Notes under the pieces: model-generated
What the model was told of the DNA's origin: nothing
Seen by the model: the letters and a program-made list of their open reading frames with translations, nothing else
Database searches by the model: none
Translations under genes and position numbers: made by a program
In this document: piece by piece, positions 1 to 10,174 of the stretch
Position numbering within the stretch: position 1 is the stretch's first letter
How the letters are laid out: every line of letters starts with the position of its first letter
NCBI RefSeq assembly: GCF_023715565.1
Contig: NZ_JAMBOJ010000001.1
Span: forward strand, 113,684-177,683
Reading direction: 5' to 3'
Length of the DNA stretch: 64,000 nt
From: Cytobacillus firmus
GTDB taxonomy: Bacteria > Bacillota > Bacilli > Bacillales > Cytobacillaceae

Positions 1-518
1 GCTTCCTCTGAAGAATCATTTACAAATATGCCTTTCGCCGGAAGGTTAATCATTACCTTGGCATCGTTAACTCCATCGATCCCTTTTATCAAATTCGCAA
101 GCTCGGTCTGCATTGCTTCCAGCTTTAGCACATTGAACTCGTTTTCAGTCATGCCAATCCCTGCATTTTGGCTGAAAAATGCATAATCAATGCTTCCTGA
201 TTTTGGAATCCCTTCTGCTGCCAGTTCTACTTTCAGTGTATCTACTGATTCTTCTGGAACTTTAATAGTTGTACCGCTATCTGCTATTTCTGATGCAATC
301 CCTCTTGTATCGAGACTTTCTTTTATCGTTCCCGTTTCAGAAGGTGTCAGGTTGCTGTATAGAGGAACGAGATTGGTTCTTGTACCTATGATAGCTGCAA
401 TTGCAATCAGCACTATACAAAATGCAGCGACACTAATCATAATAGTCTTTTGTTTTTTTGATCTGCTGCTCCAGTATTCTTTCAAATTGCCTATATATCT
501 CTGTAGCGTCTCTTTCAT
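1..518 (-). CDS. fliF: Flagellar MS-ring protein FliF (N-terminal part, cut by window edge)
   Basis: The first 172 codons are present; the rest lies beyond base 1. The protein forms the membrane-embedded MS ring, the base on which the flagellar rotor and export gate assemble. It begins MKETLQRYIGNLKEYW after a CGGAGG site, followed by a basic stretch and one hydrophobic segment at about residues 25-45. A periplasmic-type ring-building domain starts after it (LVPLYSNLTPSETGTI), as in the YscJ/FliF family. It is the fourth gene of the flgB-flgC-fliE-fliF series and starts about 150 bases after fliE. Confidence 0.93.
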   Translation of the reverse strand, partial: MKETLQRYIGNLKEYWSSRSKKQKTIMISVAAFCIVLIAIAAIIGTRTNLVPLYSNLTPSETGTIKESLDTRGIASEIADSGTTIKVPEESVDTLKVELAAEGIPKSGSIDYAFFSQNAGIGMTENEFNVLKLEAMQTELANLIKGIDGVNDAKVMINLPAKGIFVNDSSEE

Positions 519-667
519 CACAATCCTCCGGTTATTCTGTCTTAGCTAATAACCGCCATGACTAGTTCTTAGCTTTAATCATTTTCTTTCATTAAAAAAT
601 TGAAAAAACCTCACCAATCAGTAGATTCTTTCAATTTTCTAAGTTTTTCAAAGGAACTGCTGTAATA

Positions 668-973
668 TTATACCTGCATTCTCATCGCTTCCTGATAAGC
701 TTCAATTACTTTATTTCTAATTTCGAGTGCAGCCTGCATTGTGATGCTCGCTTTTTGTGATGTGATCATCACCTGGTGAAGATCCACATTTTCTCCCTTT
801 GCAAGTTTCTCAGTCATAACATCTGACTGAATCTGTGCATTATTTATTTTTTCTATTGATTGCTTTAAGACCGACGAAAAACTTTGCTGAGCATCGAATG
901 ATGTATATGTATGAGTCTTTTGATTTTCAGCAGGCTTTAAAGCATTCACTGGCATAAACGTTACGTTATTCAT
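668..973 (-). CDS. fliE: Flagellar hook-basal body protein FliE
   Basis: FliE is a small adaptor joining the FliF MS ring to the proximal rod and is exported early by the flagellar type III apparatus. The 101-residue length fits the family. The C-terminal half shows the family pattern: DLHQVMITSQKASITMQAAL, then a helix ending EAYQEAMRMQV. It starts 12 bases after flgC with GGAG upstream of the ATG, and its order between flgC and fliF is the canonical Bacillus fla/che operon order. Confidence 0.95.
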   Translation of the reverse strand: MNNVTFMPVNALKPAENQKTHTYTSFDAQQSFSSVLKQSIEKINNAQIQSDVMTEKLAKGENVDLHQVMITSQKASITMQAALEIRNKVIEAYQEAMRMQV

Positions 974-985
974 TTAAGGTTCTCC

Positions 986-1438
986 TTATTTGCCGATTTC
1001 CAATGCTTTCATCATCATCCCTTTAGAGGCATTAAAAACTGTTACGTTCGCTTCATATGATCTCGTGGCGCTAATAAGATCTGTCATTTCCCGTAAAGGG
1101 TCCACGTTTGGCATTTCAACATATCCATCTTCATTCGCATCGACATGTGAAGGATCATAAACCATTTTAGTTGGGGTCTCCCGATCTTCTACAATTCTTG
1201 ACACTTTTACCCCATTACCTGCCGAACTGCCTCCATTTCGGCTCATGGCCATATTTAAAAAGGATGAAAACTGCCCTTCTTTCGGTTCCAGTACAACTGA
1301 TTTCCTTCTATAGGGTCCATCTCCATTTATACTCTTTGTAGAATCCGCATTGGCCATATTTGAAGAAATTACATCCATGCGGAGCCTTTGGGCAGTTAGT
1401 GCCGATGCTGTGCTGTTCATGCTATGAAACATAGACAT
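986..1438 (-). CDS. flgC: Flagellar basal-body rod protein FlgC
   Basis: FlgC is a proximal rod protein. The N-terminal rod signature is visible (RLRMDVISSNMANADST), and the C-terminus carries the matching amphipathic helix (ISATRSYEANVTVFNASKGM) that packs with it in the rod. The 150-residue length is normal. The start ATG follows GGGAGG by nine bases and lies two bases beyond the flgB stop, implying coupled translation with flgB. Confidence 0.96.
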   Translation of the reverse strand: MSMFHSMNSTASALTAQRLRMDVISSNMANADSTKSINGDGPYRRKSVVLEPKEGQFSSFLNMAMSRNGGSSAGNGVKVSRIVEDRETPTKMVYDPSHVDANEDGYVEMPNVDPLREMTDLISATRSYEANVTVFNASKGMMMKALEIGK

Positions 1439-1440
1439 TA

Positions 1441-1836
1441 CTAATTGCCTCCCCGCAATACATTCTGCAGACTGGAAAACTTGCCGCTTACCCGTTCAAT
1501 AACTGCATTATAGTAAATCTGGTTTGTAGCCAGATCCGCCATTTCCTTATCTAAATCCACACTATTGCCATTATGATTGTAAGAAGTATCAGCTCTGGTC
1601 ACTATACTTTTCCCTGAGAATGAACCATTTTTAAAATCGTAATGTCTATAATCACTTTTGTTAGCATCCATTGATTCATTTAAAGCGTTCTTGAAAGCAG
1701 CTTTAAAGCTGGCATCTTTTGCTTTATAGTTTGGAGTATCAGCATTTGCAATATTTTGTGAAATTACTTTTTGTTTAAGCGAAGAATAATTTAATGCTTG
1801 TTCTAATGTCGATATAGTGCTGGAAAACAGTTTCAA
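1441..1836 (-). CDS. flgB: Flagellar basal-body rod protein FlgB (TTG start)
   Basis: FlgB is a proximal rod subunit and the first gene of the fla/che operon. The rod motif SQNIANADTPNYKAKD is near residue 28 and the C-terminal family pattern (LATNQIYYNAVIERVSGKF) is intact. The in-frame start is TTG, placed six bases after GAGGTG; the ATG just upstream is out of frame. A candidate sigma-A promoter lies about 90 bases upstream. The length of 131 residues is typical. Confidence 0.95.
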   Translation of the reverse strand: MKLFSSTISTLEQALNYSSLKQKVISQNIANADTPNYKAKDASFKAAFKNALNESMDANKSDYRHYDFKNGSFSGKSIVTRADTSYNHNGNSVDLDKEMADLATNQIYYNAVIERVSGKFSSLQNVLRGGN

Positions 1837-1900
1837 TCATTACACCTCGTATAAAAACAAATTTTTACATGGTAATTATTGTTGAAATTTGGTGATAATG

Positions 1901-1913
1901 GACATATTATGTC
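1901..1913. repeat. Operator-like near-palindrome just downstream of the flgB promoter
   Basis: GACATA and TATGTC face each other across a single T, covering the predicted transcription start region. A 12/13 match (GACATATTATTTC, read on the minus strand) overlaps the -35 element at 1941-1953, about 40 bases away. Two similar sites spaced near four helical turns resemble paired operator sites, but I do not recognise the regulator. Confidence 0.35.
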
Positions 1914-1925
1914 ATCATAAACATT

Positions 1926-1954
1926 ATTGTAATGAATATGAAATAATATGTCTA
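1926..1954 (-). promoter_or_regulatory. Candidate sigma-A promoter of the flgB (fla/che) operon
   Basis: Reading the minus strand, TAGACA (1954-1949) and TACAAT (1931-1926) are separated by exactly 17 bases; each matches its consensus at five of six positions. The predicted transcript starts near 1919, roughly 80 bases before flgB. B. subtilis also initiates the fla/che operon from a sigma-A promoter in the codY-flgB gap. No sigma-D-type element was recognised. Confidence 0.55.
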
Positions 1955-2225
1955 TGTACTTAAGCTTGTTTTTAATGATTCTTTTGGCCTATTTTCGACA
2001 AATCTTTTAAATATGCTGAAAGTTATATAAGTTATTTAGTAATAATTTCCAGAACTACATCAACCTTAGTCCCTTATGAATTTTATAGACATTCAGCAAT
2101 ATAGTTCATTTGAACTAAATAAATTATTATTTTATTTGAAATATATGTAATTCGTGACTATAGAACTTTTAAAAAATGTTTAAAATACATATATTTACCA
2201 ATTTCAAACGTAACAAAACTGTAAC

Positions 2226-2256
2226 AAAAAACCCGTCATTTTTATGACGGGTTTTT
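2226..2256 (-). terminator. Rho-independent terminator of codY
   Basis: ACCCGTCAT and ATGACGGGT form a GC-rich stem around a short A-rich loop (minus-strand sense), followed by a run of six T. It lies nine bases beyond the codY stop and separates the hslV-hslU-codY transcript from the flagellar operon. Confidence 0.9.
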
Positions 2257-2264
2257 CAGGATTA

Positions 2265-3044
2265 TTAGTTTGATTTAAGCTTTTCCAATTCAAACAGGAA
2301 TTTGTCATTTAGGACTTTGATATAGGTACCCTTCATTCCTAAAGAACGGGACTCAATAACTCCTGCACTTTCCAGTTTTCTTAAAGCATTAACGATTACA
2401 GAGCGCGTAATGCCTACACGATCAGCAATTTTTGATGCAACAAGAAGTCCCTCATTGCCGTTAAGCTCTTCAAAGATATGCTCAATCGCTTCAAGCTCAC
2501 TGTAAGAAAGTGAACTGATTGCCATTTGAACAACAGCTTTGCTGCGCGCTTCCTCTTCAATTTCTTCCGCTTTTTCGCGAAGAATTTCCATGCCGACTAC
2601 AGTAGCACCATATTCAGCTAGAATCAAATCATCATCATGGAACTGTTCCTGCAATCTCGCAAGAATAAGTGTTCCGAGACGCTCACCGCCGCCGATAATT
2701 GGAACAATTGTAGTCAATCCGCTTGCAAAGAGGTCCTTGTTTTCAACTGGGAATGCAGTATATTCGCTTTCCATATCAAGGTTTGATGAAGTTTCCTGGA
2801 TGTTAAATAAGTTTTTCGTATATTCCTCAGGGAACTGACGATCTTCAAGCATTTGCTTCATACGCTCATTTTCGATTTGCTGATTTACTGCAAATCCAAG
2901 AAGTTTGCCTCTGCGGCTTACTACGAAGATATTTGCTTCAATTACATCACTAAGTGTTTCTGACATTTCTTTGAAGTTAACCGGCTTTCCGGCTGCTCTT
3001 TGAAGCATTGCATTAATCTTTCTTGTTTTAGTTAATAAATCCAT
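2265..3044 (-). CDS. codY: GTP- and branched-chain-amino-acid-sensing global regulator CodY
   Basis: CodY represses starvation-response genes when GTP and branched-chain amino acids are plentiful. The 259-residue length equals that of B. subtilis CodY. An N-terminal GAF ligand domain (about 1-155) is followed by a linker helix and a C-terminal winged helix with [20 protein letters not shown]. The start [14 protein letters not shown] is chosen because AGGAGG precedes it; the open frame continues 29 codons upstream without a site. It follows hslU as in the B. subtilis codVWXY order. Confidence 0.98.
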   Translation of the reverse strand: MDLLTKTRKINAMLQRAAGKPVNFKEMSETLSDVIEANIFVVSRRGKLLGFAVNQQIENERMKQMLEDRQFPEEYTKNLFNIQETSSNLDMESEYTAFPVENKDLFASGLTTIVPIIGGGERLGTLILARLQEQFHDDDLILAEYGATVVGMEILREKAEEIEEEARSKAVVQMAISSLSYSELEAIEHIFEELNGNEGLLVASKIADRVGITRSVIVNALRKLESAGVIESRSLGMKGTYIKVLNDKFLFELEKLKSN

Positions 3045-3173
3045 TGTATTTCCTCCTATTTGCTGCAACCCATAAACATATATTTTGTTAAAAATAAATA
3101 ACTTATTGCTATTTTTGACTTTTTTAAGCATTCACTTTCCGATACCCTGTGCCCTAACTCTTTAAACTATAGG

Positions 3174-4577
3174 TCACAGAATAAACTGGCTTAAATCCTT
3201 ATTGCGGGAAATAGCGCCGAGTTTCTCCTCAACATACTGAGGAGTAATTGTGATTTTTTCCATAGTGATGTCCGGTGCTTCAAACGATAAATCTTCGAGC
3301 AGCTTTTCCATGATTGTATGAAGACGTCTTGCGCCGATATTATCGGTATTCTGGTTAACTTCGAAAGCAAATTGAGCAATCCTACGAATAGCATCGTCAG
3401 AAAATTCAATTTGTATACCTTCAGTTACCAATAATGCTTCATATTGTTTAATTAATGCATTATCGGGCTCCACAAGTATTTTGTAGAAATCTTCTACAGT
3501 CAGCTTAGTGAGCTCCACACGGATCGGGAAACGTCCCTGTAATTCAGGAATAAGATCAGAAGGCTTTGCCATATGGAAAGCACCTGCAGCAATAAACAAT
3601 ACATGGTCAGTTTTTACAGAACCATATTTGGTTACTACTGTTGAACCCTCCACCACCGGCAAAATATCTCTTTGAACTCCTTCTCTTGAAACATCTGCTG
3701 AAGAACCGCCGCTATTTTTGCTGGCAATTTTATCGATCTCATCAATGAAAATTATTCCTGACTGTTCAGCACGGAATACAGCCTCCTGACTGACTTCATC
3801 CATATCAATCAGCTTTTGGGCTTCTTCATTGGTCAGGATCTTTCTGGCTTCTTTTACAGTCAGTTTTCTCTTTTTCCTTTTCTTTGGCATAAGGCTGCTG
3901 AGGGCATCCTGCATATTCATGCCCATTTGTTCCATCCCAGAGCCCTGCAACATGTCAAACATGGAAGGCTGCTGTTCTTCCACCTCAACGGTAATCACTT
4001 CATTTTCCAATTCGCCTAGTGCAAGCTTTTCTTTTACAATCTTGCGCTTTTCCTGGAGGTTTAAGTCTTCAGTCTGATACGTCTCCTGCTGCTGATCATT
4101 ACCTCCACCAAATAGCATTTCAAGCGGATTTTTATAATTAGCGGCTTTTTTCGCACCAGGTACAAGCAGTTCAAGTATGCGGCGGTTAGCACTTTCTTCT
4201 GCTCTTTCCTTTACACTGACCATCTTCTCTTCTTTTACCAGACGGACGGATGTTTCCACAAGATCTCTGACCATGGATTCAACATCCCTGCCCACATATC
4301 CTACTTCAGTGAATTTGGTTGCCTCCACTTTTACAAATGGTGCACCTACCAATTTAGCCATTCTGCGCGCAATTTCAGTTTTTCCAACACCAGTTGGGCC
4401 GATCATCAATATATTTTTAGGATTTACTTCTTCCCGCAATTTTTCCTCGAGCAAGCTGCGGCGATAACGATTCCGAAGAGCTATAGCAACTGCTTTTTTT
4501 GCATCCTTTTGACCGATAATATATTGATCCAAGCGCTCAACAATTTGGCGCGGAGTTAAGCTTGTTCCTTTACCCAT
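3174..4577 (-). CDS. hslU: HslU/ClpY AAA+ unfoldase of the HslUV protease
   Basis: HslU unfolds substrates and feeds them to the HslV peptidase. The Walker A motif GPTGVGKTE is near residue 57 and Walker [11 protein letters not shown] near residue 277. The family-specific intermediate domain separates them and is rich in charged and Met/Gln residues. The C-terminus ends [11 protein letters not shown], the hydrophobic tail that docks into HslV in this family. It begins 17 bases after hslV, with AAGGAG before the ATG. Confidence 0.97.
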   Translation of the reverse strand: MGKGTSLTPRQIVERLDQYIIGQKDAKKAVAIALRNRYRRSLLEEKLREEVNPKNILMIGPTGVGKTEIARRMAKLVGAPFVKVEATKFTEVGYVGRDVESMVRDLVETSVRLVKEEKMVSVKERAEESANRRILELLVPGAKKAANYKNPLEMLFGGGNDQQQETYQTEDLNLQEKRKIVKEKLALGELENEVITVEVEEQQPSMFDMLQGSGMEQMGMNMQDALSSLMPKKRKKRKLTVKEARKILTNEEAQKLIDMDEVSQEAVFRAEQSGIIFIDEIDKIASKNSGGSSADVSREGVQRDILPVVEGSTVVTKYGSVKTDHVLFIAAGAFHMAKPSDLIPELQGRFPIRVELTKLTVEDFYKILVEPDNALIKQYEALLVTEGIQIEFSDDAIRRIAQFAFEVNQNTDNIGARRLHTIMEKLLEDLSFEAPDITMEKITITPQYVEEKLGAISRNKDLSQFIL

Positions 4578-4594
4578 TCAACAGCACTCCTTTA

Positions 4595-5137
4595 TTAGAG
4601 TTCTTCCACAATGATATTGTGGTTTGTATATACACATATTTCGGCAGCCATTTCAAGGGAAGCCTTGGCAATTTCTTTTGCTGACAAGTGTTCTCCTGCG
4701 AACCTTTTTAAAGAACGTCCGGCTGCAAGCGCATAATTGCCTCCTGATCCAATAGCCAGAATTCCATCATCCGGCTCTATAACTTCACCTGTACCGGAGA
4801 TAAGCAGCAGGCTATCCTTATTCATAACGATGAGCATTGCTTCAAGCTTTCGCAAAACTTTGTCGCTTCTCCATTCTTTTGCAAGCTCTACAGCTGCCCT
4901 CTCAAGGTTGCCATTATACTCTTCTAACTTTCCTTCAAACATTTCGAATAACGTAAATGCATCAGCTACTGAACCTGCAAATCCAGCAAGCACCTTACCG
5001 TTAAAAATCTTTCTGACTTTTCTTGCAGTGTGTTTCATTACAACTGCATTTCCAAAGGTAACCTGGCCGTCGCCAGACATTGCACATTCTCCATTATGAT
5101 GCACAGCAAATATTGTTGTTGCATGAAATTCGGACAT
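4595..5137 (-). CDS. hslV: HslV/ClpQ peptidase with an N-terminal serine
   Basis: HslV is the proteasome-like peptidase partner of HslU. The 180-residue protein starts [12 protein letters not shown], so removing Met exposes Ser rather than the Thr used in most HslV proteins; the usual Thr-Thr pair lies five residues further in. The B. subtilis homologue is also reported as an N-terminal serine protease. Conserved motifs include [10 protein letters not shown] and [20 protein letters not shown] precedes the ATG; hslU follows directly. Confidence 0.96.
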   Translation of the reverse strand: MSEFHATTIFAVHHNGECAMSGDGQVTFGNAVVMKHTARKVRKIFNGKVLAGFAGSVADAFTLFEMFEGKLEEYNGNLERAAVELAKEWRSDKVLRKLEAMLIVMNKDSLLLISGTGEVIEPDDGILAIGSGGNYALAAGRSLKRFAGEHLSAKEIAKASLEMAAEICVYTNHNIIVEEL

Positions 5138-5209
5138 GAAAGACTCCTCCTTTGGAGCATATTGCCTTTGATTTTTTCTGCAGACTATTCGATAATGGCT
5201 GTTTTTTCG

Positions 5210-6112
5210 CTATGCCCGCGGATGGTGGGCCATATACGTTTTTTTCAAGTATTCATTCGTAACATGTGTATACACCTGGGTCGAAGAAAGAAATGCGTGT
5301 CCAAGTAATTCCTGGACTGTTCTCATATCAGCCCCATTAGCCATTAAATGCGTCGCAAATGTGTGGCGAAGCATATGGGGATGAATTTTGCCTGTTAAAG
5401 ATGATTTCTCTATGATCCTGTCAAGAATTGTCCTGATTCCTCTTGCTGTAAGAGGACCGCCCCGGGCGTTCAAAAACAAATTTTCCTGCACGTTCCCATT
5501 TGCAAGCAATTCTTTACGTCCATGGTTTATGTATGTGTCAATTGCATCCTGAGCGAAGCTGCCGAAAGGAACATATCGTTCTTTCCTGCCCTTTCCCCGT
5601 ACAAGTACCGTTGATAAATGCATATCCAGGTCTTTTAAGCGGAGTTGGCTGCACTCACTTACACGAATGCCGGTGGCATATAATAATTCAAGAAGGGCTT
5701 TGTTTCGCTGCCCAAGAGGAGTGCTGATTTCACAAGCTTCAAAAAGCTGTTTCATTTCCTCTTCATAGAAAAATTCCGGCAGCTTTTTCTGTGCTTTCGG
5801 AATGGAAACAAGTGCGAATGGATTGTCAGCTACTATCTCTTCTCTTAGCAAAAATTTAAAAAAGCTCCTTAGGCTTGATATCTTTCTGGCAACAGACTTC
5901 CGTGACATCTTTCTTTCGAAAAGATTAGTAAGATATATCCTGACATCCTGATACTCGACTTTTGTTAAATCTGAAATGGCTTGTTCAGACATGAACATAA
6001 AGAACTCACCTATATCATGCTGGTAATGTTCAATAGTATATTGTGAATAATTTTTCTCGATTTGTAAATATTCAATAAACAACTTTAAAGAAACGTTCAC
6101 ATTTTCAGACAT
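5210..6112 (-). CDS. xerC: Tyrosine recombinase XerC (CodV)
   Basis: XerC acts with XerD at the dif site to resolve chromosome dimers. The 300-residue protein has an N-terminal SAM-like core-binding domain and a catalytic domain. The catalytic residues are visible: Arg in ATGIRVSE, Lys in GKGRKERYVP, the HxxR of HPHMLRHTFATHL, and the final His and Tyr in LLGHAFLSSTQVYTHV. The second in-frame Met (MSENVNV) is taken as start because GAGGTG precedes it by eight bases; the first has no site. Confidence 0.95.
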   Translation of the reverse strand: MSENVNVSLKLFIEYLQIEKNYSQYTIEHYQHDIGEFFMFMSEQAISDLTKVEYQDVRIYLTNLFERKMSRKSVARKISSLRSFFKFLLREEIVADNPFALVSIPKAQKKLPEFFYEEEMKQLFEACEISTPLGQRNKALLELLYATGIRVSECSQLRLKDLDMHLSTVLVRGKGRKERYVPFGSFAQDAIDTYINHGRKELLANGNVQENLFLNARGGPLTARGIRTILDRIIEKSSLTGKIHPHMLRHTFATHLMANGADMRTVQELLGHAFLSSTQVYTHVTNEYLKKTYMAHHPRA

Positions 6113-6175
6113 TAATTGTTCACCTCGCATGGGCTACTAAATAGTAACACAACTCAGCAGCCCACGCAACATAAT

Positions 6176-7483
6176 TTACAAATTTTTCATAAAGTTCTGA
6201 ATTGTTCCCAGTGCTCTTTCTGCATGCTTTTCATTTCTTTCTTTTTTCCCTCTGATTTTTTCAGGAAGATCAGGAAATAATCCAAAATTAGCATTCATAG
6301 GCTGGAAACTCTTTGGATTAGCTGTGGTAATATAACGCGCCATACTTCCAATCGCCGTTTCATGAGGAAACTCTATTGGATCCTCTCCCTTAACAAGCCT
6401 TGCAGCATTGATGCCTGCCACAAGTCCGCTGGCAGCAGATTCGACATAGCCTTCAACCCCGGTCATTTGCCCTGCAAAGAATAAATCTTCTCTATTCTTA
6501 AACTGATATGTGGCACGAAGTACTTTTGGAGAGTTGATGAATGTATTCCGGTGCATAACGCCATACCTTACTATCTCAGCATTTTCAAGACCAGGAATCA
6601 AGCGGATTACTTCTTTTTGCGGACCCCATTTTAAATGTGTCTGAAAACCTACAATATTATAAAGTGTTCCTGCAGCATCATCCTGGCGTAGCTGAACAAC
6701 TGCATAAGGCCTTTTTCCTGTTTTCGGATCTTCTAAACCTACAGGCTTCATCGGACCAAAAAGCATTGTTTTCTTTCCCCTGTTTGCCATTACTTCTATT
6801 GGCATACAGCCTTCGAAAAAAATTTCCTTTTCAAATTCCTTTAGTGGAACAGTTTCAGCGGAGGTAAGAGCGGCATAAAATCGTTCAAATTCTTCTTCTG
6901 TCATGGGACAATTCAAATATGCCGCTTCACCTTTATCGTAACGTGATTTCAAATAAACTTTGTTCATATCGATTGAATCTTTTTCGAGAATTGGAGCAGC
7001 CGCATCATAAAAATATAAATAATCTTCTCCGGACAGCTCTTTTAATTTTGCGGATAAAGCTTCACTGGTGAGCGGTCCAGTGGCGATTACAGTTGGCCCT
7101 TCGGGAATTTCTGTCACTTCTTCGTTTATTACCGTTACATTCGAATGTTTTTTGACTTGTTCAGTTACACGAGCTGCAAAATCATGGCGGTCAACTGCCA
7201 AAGCTCCGCCAGCAGGAACTGCACTGCTGTCAGCCGAATGGATAATAACAGAATTCAGCTTCCTCATTTCTTCTTTTAATACCCCGACTGCATTTGTTAA
7301 AGTATTTGCACGCAGAGAGTTGCTGCAGACAAGTTCTGCAAATTTATCTGTATGATGAGCAGGAGTCTGCCTTACCGGCCTCATTTCATAGAGATTTACC
7401 TTTATTCCCCTGCTGGCAAGCTGCCAAGCGGCCTCACTGCCTGCCAGTCCAGCGCCAATTACATTCACTGCTGTATCTTTCAT
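6176..7483 (-). CDS. trmFO: Folate- and FAD-dependent tRNA (uracil-54-C5) methyltransferase TrmFO
   Basis: TrmFO makes ribothymidine at position 54 of tRNA using methylene-tetrahydrofolate and FAD. A Rossmann FAD motif opens the protein ([16 protein letters not shown]), followed by [15 protein letters not shown] and CSNSLRAN, both characteristic of the family. The C-terminal part has [18 protein letters not shown]. The 435-residue length is normal. GGAGG precedes the ATG. It lies between topA and xerC as in B. subtilis (old name gid). Confidence 0.96.
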   Translation of the reverse strand: MKDTAVNVIGAGLAGSEAAWQLASRGIKVNLYEMRPVRQTPAHHTDKFAELVCSNSLRANTLTNAVGVLKEEMRKLNSVIIHSADSSAVPAGGALAVDRHDFAARVTEQVKKHSNVTVINEEVTEIPEGPTVIATGPLTSEALSAKLKELSGEDYLYFYDAAAPILEKDSIDMNKVYLKSRYDKGEAAYLNCPMTEEEFERFYAALTSAETVPLKEFEKEIFFEGCMPIEVMANRGKKTMLFGPMKPVGLEDPKTGKRPYAVVQLRQDDAAGTLYNIVGFQTHLKWGPQKEVIRLIPGLENAEIVRYGVMHRNTFINSPKVLRATYQFKNREDLFFAGQMTGVEGYVESAASGLVAGINAARLVKGEDPIEFPHETAIGSMARYITTANPKSFQPMNANFGLFPDLPEKIRGKKERNEKHAERALGTIQNFMKNL

Positions 7484-7706
7484 AAATTAAACCTCCATAC
7501 ATACTTATGATGACGATATCATGAATAATTTATATTTTTTTAAAACAGTCTATCCTACTTTACCCTGTTCTTATTCATTTTGCCATTTTACAATACGATT
7601 TAAAAATAAAAAAGTTTCAAGTACTAATTCCTTTAAAAATAGCCAGACTGGAAGTATTTTGGGTGCTCGTCCTTCAATAGAAAAGAGTGAGCATTTAAGC
7701 CCACCC

Positions 7707-9782
7707 TTAACTTTGCTTTTCTTCCTTATAGTCGCATTCAACACACTGTACTTGAACACCTTTTTTGAGTTTTTTCTCAACCAGCAGTTTATCGCATTTT
7801 GGACAGCTTCTTGGCAGAGGCTTATCCCAAGAAATAAAGTCACATTCAGGGAACCTGTCACAACCGTAGAAGATCCGGCGTTTTTTGCTTTTTCTTTCAA
7901 TTATATTTCCTTCTTCGCACTTTGGACATTTCACACCGATATCCTTGACAATCGGCTTAGTATTGCGGCAATCAGGGAAATTGCTGCAGGCCATGAACTT
8001 TCCATAGCGCCCCATCTTGAACACCATAGGATTACCGCATTGTTCGCAATCCTCACCAGCAGGTTCATCCTTAATTTCTACTTCCTGCATTTCCTTTTCC
8101 GCTATTTTAAGATTTTTTTCAAAATCCACATAGAAATCATCTATGATCTTTACCCAGTTGACTTTGCCTTCTTCCACATAGTCCAAGTCTTTTTCCATTT
8201 TCGCGGTAAACTCGATATCAAGGATTTCAGGGAAGAATTCCATGATTAATTCCAGGACAATTTCACCCAGTTCAGTCGGTATAAAACGTTTATTATCCAG
8301 TGCAACATAGCCCCGTTTTTGGATGGTATCAAGTGTCGGAGCGAAAGTGGATGGGCGCCCGATTCCCTGCTCTTCTAGTGTTTTTACCAACCTTGCCTCA
8401 GTATACCTTGGGGGGGGCTGTGTGAAGTGCTGTTTAGGTTCGATGTCTTTTTTAAGGACTTCATCCCCTTCCTTCAGATCAGGAAGCATATTATCTTTTT
8501 CCTCAGACTGATCATCAGACCCTTCAACATATACTTTCATGAATCCCGGGAATTTTACTTTTGAGCCTGTTGCCCGGAAAATCACTTCACCATTTTTCAA
8601 ATCAACACTCATGGTGTCCATAACCGCTGGTGCCATTTGGCTTGCAACAAAGCGTTCCCAAATAAGCCTGTATAATCGAAGCTGATCCCGTGACAAGTAT
8701 TCTTTTAAACTTGCAGGCGACCTTAATGTGCTAGTCGGCCGGATGGCCTCATGCGCATCTTGGGCATTGCTGTTTTTCTTTTCTTTTTTCTTTTCACCCT
8801 GCAGGAACTCTTTCCCGTATGAGTTTTGAATGTAGTCTGCAGCTTCACTTTGAGCAACTTCGGATATGCGTGTTGAGTCAGTTCTCATATAGGTGATTAA
8901 ACCGACAGTTCCTTCCTTGCCGAGTTCAATTCCTTCATAAAGTTGCTGGGCAAGCATCATGGTTTTTTTTGCACGGAAATTTAATTTTCTGGCAGCTTCC
9001 TGTTGAAGAGATGAAGTAGTAAAAGGAGCAGCAGGATTCCGCTTTCTTTCCTTCTTGGTAACCGATTCTACCTTGAATTTATTACCCTTCATTTTACTTA
9101 AAATATTTTGAACATCGCTTTCCGACTTCAATTCCATTTTTTCATTCTTAAATCCGTAAAATGATGCATCAAAGGCTGTTTTTCCTTTAAGGAACTCTCC
9201 ATCAATTGACCAATACTCTTCTGGTATAAAGTCCTTAATTTCCTTTTCACGGTCGATGATCAATCGGACTGCAACAGACTGTACTCTCCCCGCACTTAAT
9301 CCTTTTTTCACTTTCTTCCATAGTAAGGGGCTGATATTATAGCCGACCAGTCTGTCGAGCATCCTTCTTGTCTGCTGTGCATCAACCAGATTCATGTTGA
9401 TTGGCCTTGGATGCTTGAAAGATTCCTTAATGGCGTCTTTTGTAATTTCATTAAAAACAACTCGGCAATCTGATGTAACATCCATATCCAGGCTATGTGC
9501 CAAATGCCAAGCGATGGCTTCCCCTTCTCTGTCGGGGTCAGCCGCTAGATAAATTTTCTTAGCTTTTTTGGCCGCTGTCTTAAGCTCCTTTAAAACAGGA
9601 CCCTTTCCGCGAATCGTTATGTATTTGGGTTCAAAATTATTTTCCACATCAATGCCCATTTGGCTTTTGGGAAGATCCCTAACATGTCCCATGGAAGCTT
9701 TTACTTTATATTTTTTTCCTAAATAACGCTCAATCGTTTTTGCCTTTGCAGGTGACTCAACGATAACAAGAAACTCTGACAT
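7707..9782 (-). CDS. topA: DNA topoisomerase I
   Basis: TopA is the type IA enzyme that relaxes negative supercoils. The 691 residues match B. subtilis TopA in length. The TOPRIM domain opens with [15 protein letters not shown] and contains [13 protein letters not shown]. The active-site Tyr lies in TYMRTDSTR at about residue 300. Three C-terminal zinc-finger modules follow (CEQCGNP, CPKCEEG, CPKCDKL). The start is the Met after AGGAGG, 14 codons inside the open frame. An 8-G run at 8410-8417 encodes a Pro-rich spot. Confidence 0.97.
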   Translation of the reverse strand: MSEFLVIVESPAKAKTIERYLGKKYKVKASMGHVRDLPKSQMGIDVENNFEPKYITIRGKGPVLKELKTAAKKAKKIYLAADPDREGEAIAWHLAHSLDMDVTSDCRVVFNEITKDAIKESFKHPRPINMNLVDAQQTRRMLDRLVGYNISPLLWKKVKKGLSAGRVQSVAVRLIIDREKEIKDFIPEEYWSIDGEFLKGKTAFDASFYGFKNEKMELKSESDVQNILSKMKGNKFKVESVTKKERKRNPAAPFTTSSLQQEAARKLNFRAKKTMMLAQQLYEGIELGKEGTVGLITYMRTDSTRISEVAQSEAADYIQNSYGKEFLQGEKKKEKKNSNAQDAHEAIRPTSTLRSPASLKEYLSRDQLRLYRLIWERFVASQMAPAVMDTMSVDLKNGEVIFRATGSKVKFPGFMKVYVEGSDDQSEEKDNMLPDLKEGDEVLKKDIEPKQHFTQPPPRYTEARLVKTLEEQGIGRPSTFAPTLDTIQKRGYVALDNKRFIPTELGEIVLELIMEFFPEILDIEFTAKMEKDLDYVEEGKVNWVKIIDDFYVDFEKNLKIAEKEMQEVEIKDEPAGEDCEQCGNPMVFKMGRYGKFMACSNFPDCRNTKPIVKDIGVKCPKCEEGNIIERKSKKRRIFYGCDRFPECDFISWDKPLPRSCPKCDKLLVEKKLKKGVQVQCVECDYKEEKQS

Positions 9783-10174
9783 CAATAGTCCTCCTTGAGA
9801 GGGAATTTTAATACATTCAGGCAAAATCTTTTTGAAATGCGGTATTTTTCACCTGCTAAACTTGCCTGCTTTCATTATCTATTACCAATAAAACAGCGCA
9901 TTAACTGCATGTGTATTGAAATATTCATTATTATTCTACATTCTATTCAAGTTTGTCAAACTTAATCGGAAATATTTCCGCAACCGTTTCCAAGAAAAGA
10001 TCCTAAATTAACTAGATAAGCATTCTCTTACTTTTCCTTCATACCTGTTGCAAAATGTATAACAGTTTTAATAGAATTTCAACCTTTTTGTAAAAAATCC
10101 TTTAAATAAACAAATTTACTATGTGTGATTTAAGTGAAGGATCCTTAAATATCATGGCTCCTTTTTCATTGTCA
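9783..10174. other. topA-dprA intergenic region
   Basis: This gap of about 390 bases holds the topA ribosome binding site and the possible topA promoter. It is AT-rich, with no open frame that has a start site, no clear terminator for dprA and no recognisable RNA. Confidence 0.5.
9933..9959 (-). promoter_or_regulatory. Possible topA promoter
   Basis: The minus strand has a perfect TTGACA (9959-9954) and TAGAAT (9938-9933, five of six). The spacer is only 15 bases, shorter than the optimum, so this is tentative. It would give a leader of about 145 bases before topA. Confidence 0.35.

Noticed and set aside
2044..2058. Possible CodY box in the codY-flgB gap (AATTTCCAGAACTAC)
   Set aside because: It has five mismatches to the 15-base CodY consensus, no better than expected in AT-rich DNA.
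7521..8249. A 242-codon plus-strand open frame overlapping the topA end
   Set aside because: It lies mostly antisense to topA, whose zinc-finger region is intact. It has no ribosome site and its composition is Phe-rich, as expected for the reverse of Lys/Glu-rich coding.
8410..8417. Run of eight G in topA as a possible frameshift site
   Set aside because: The topA frame is continuous through it and the run simply encodes a Pro-rich stretch.
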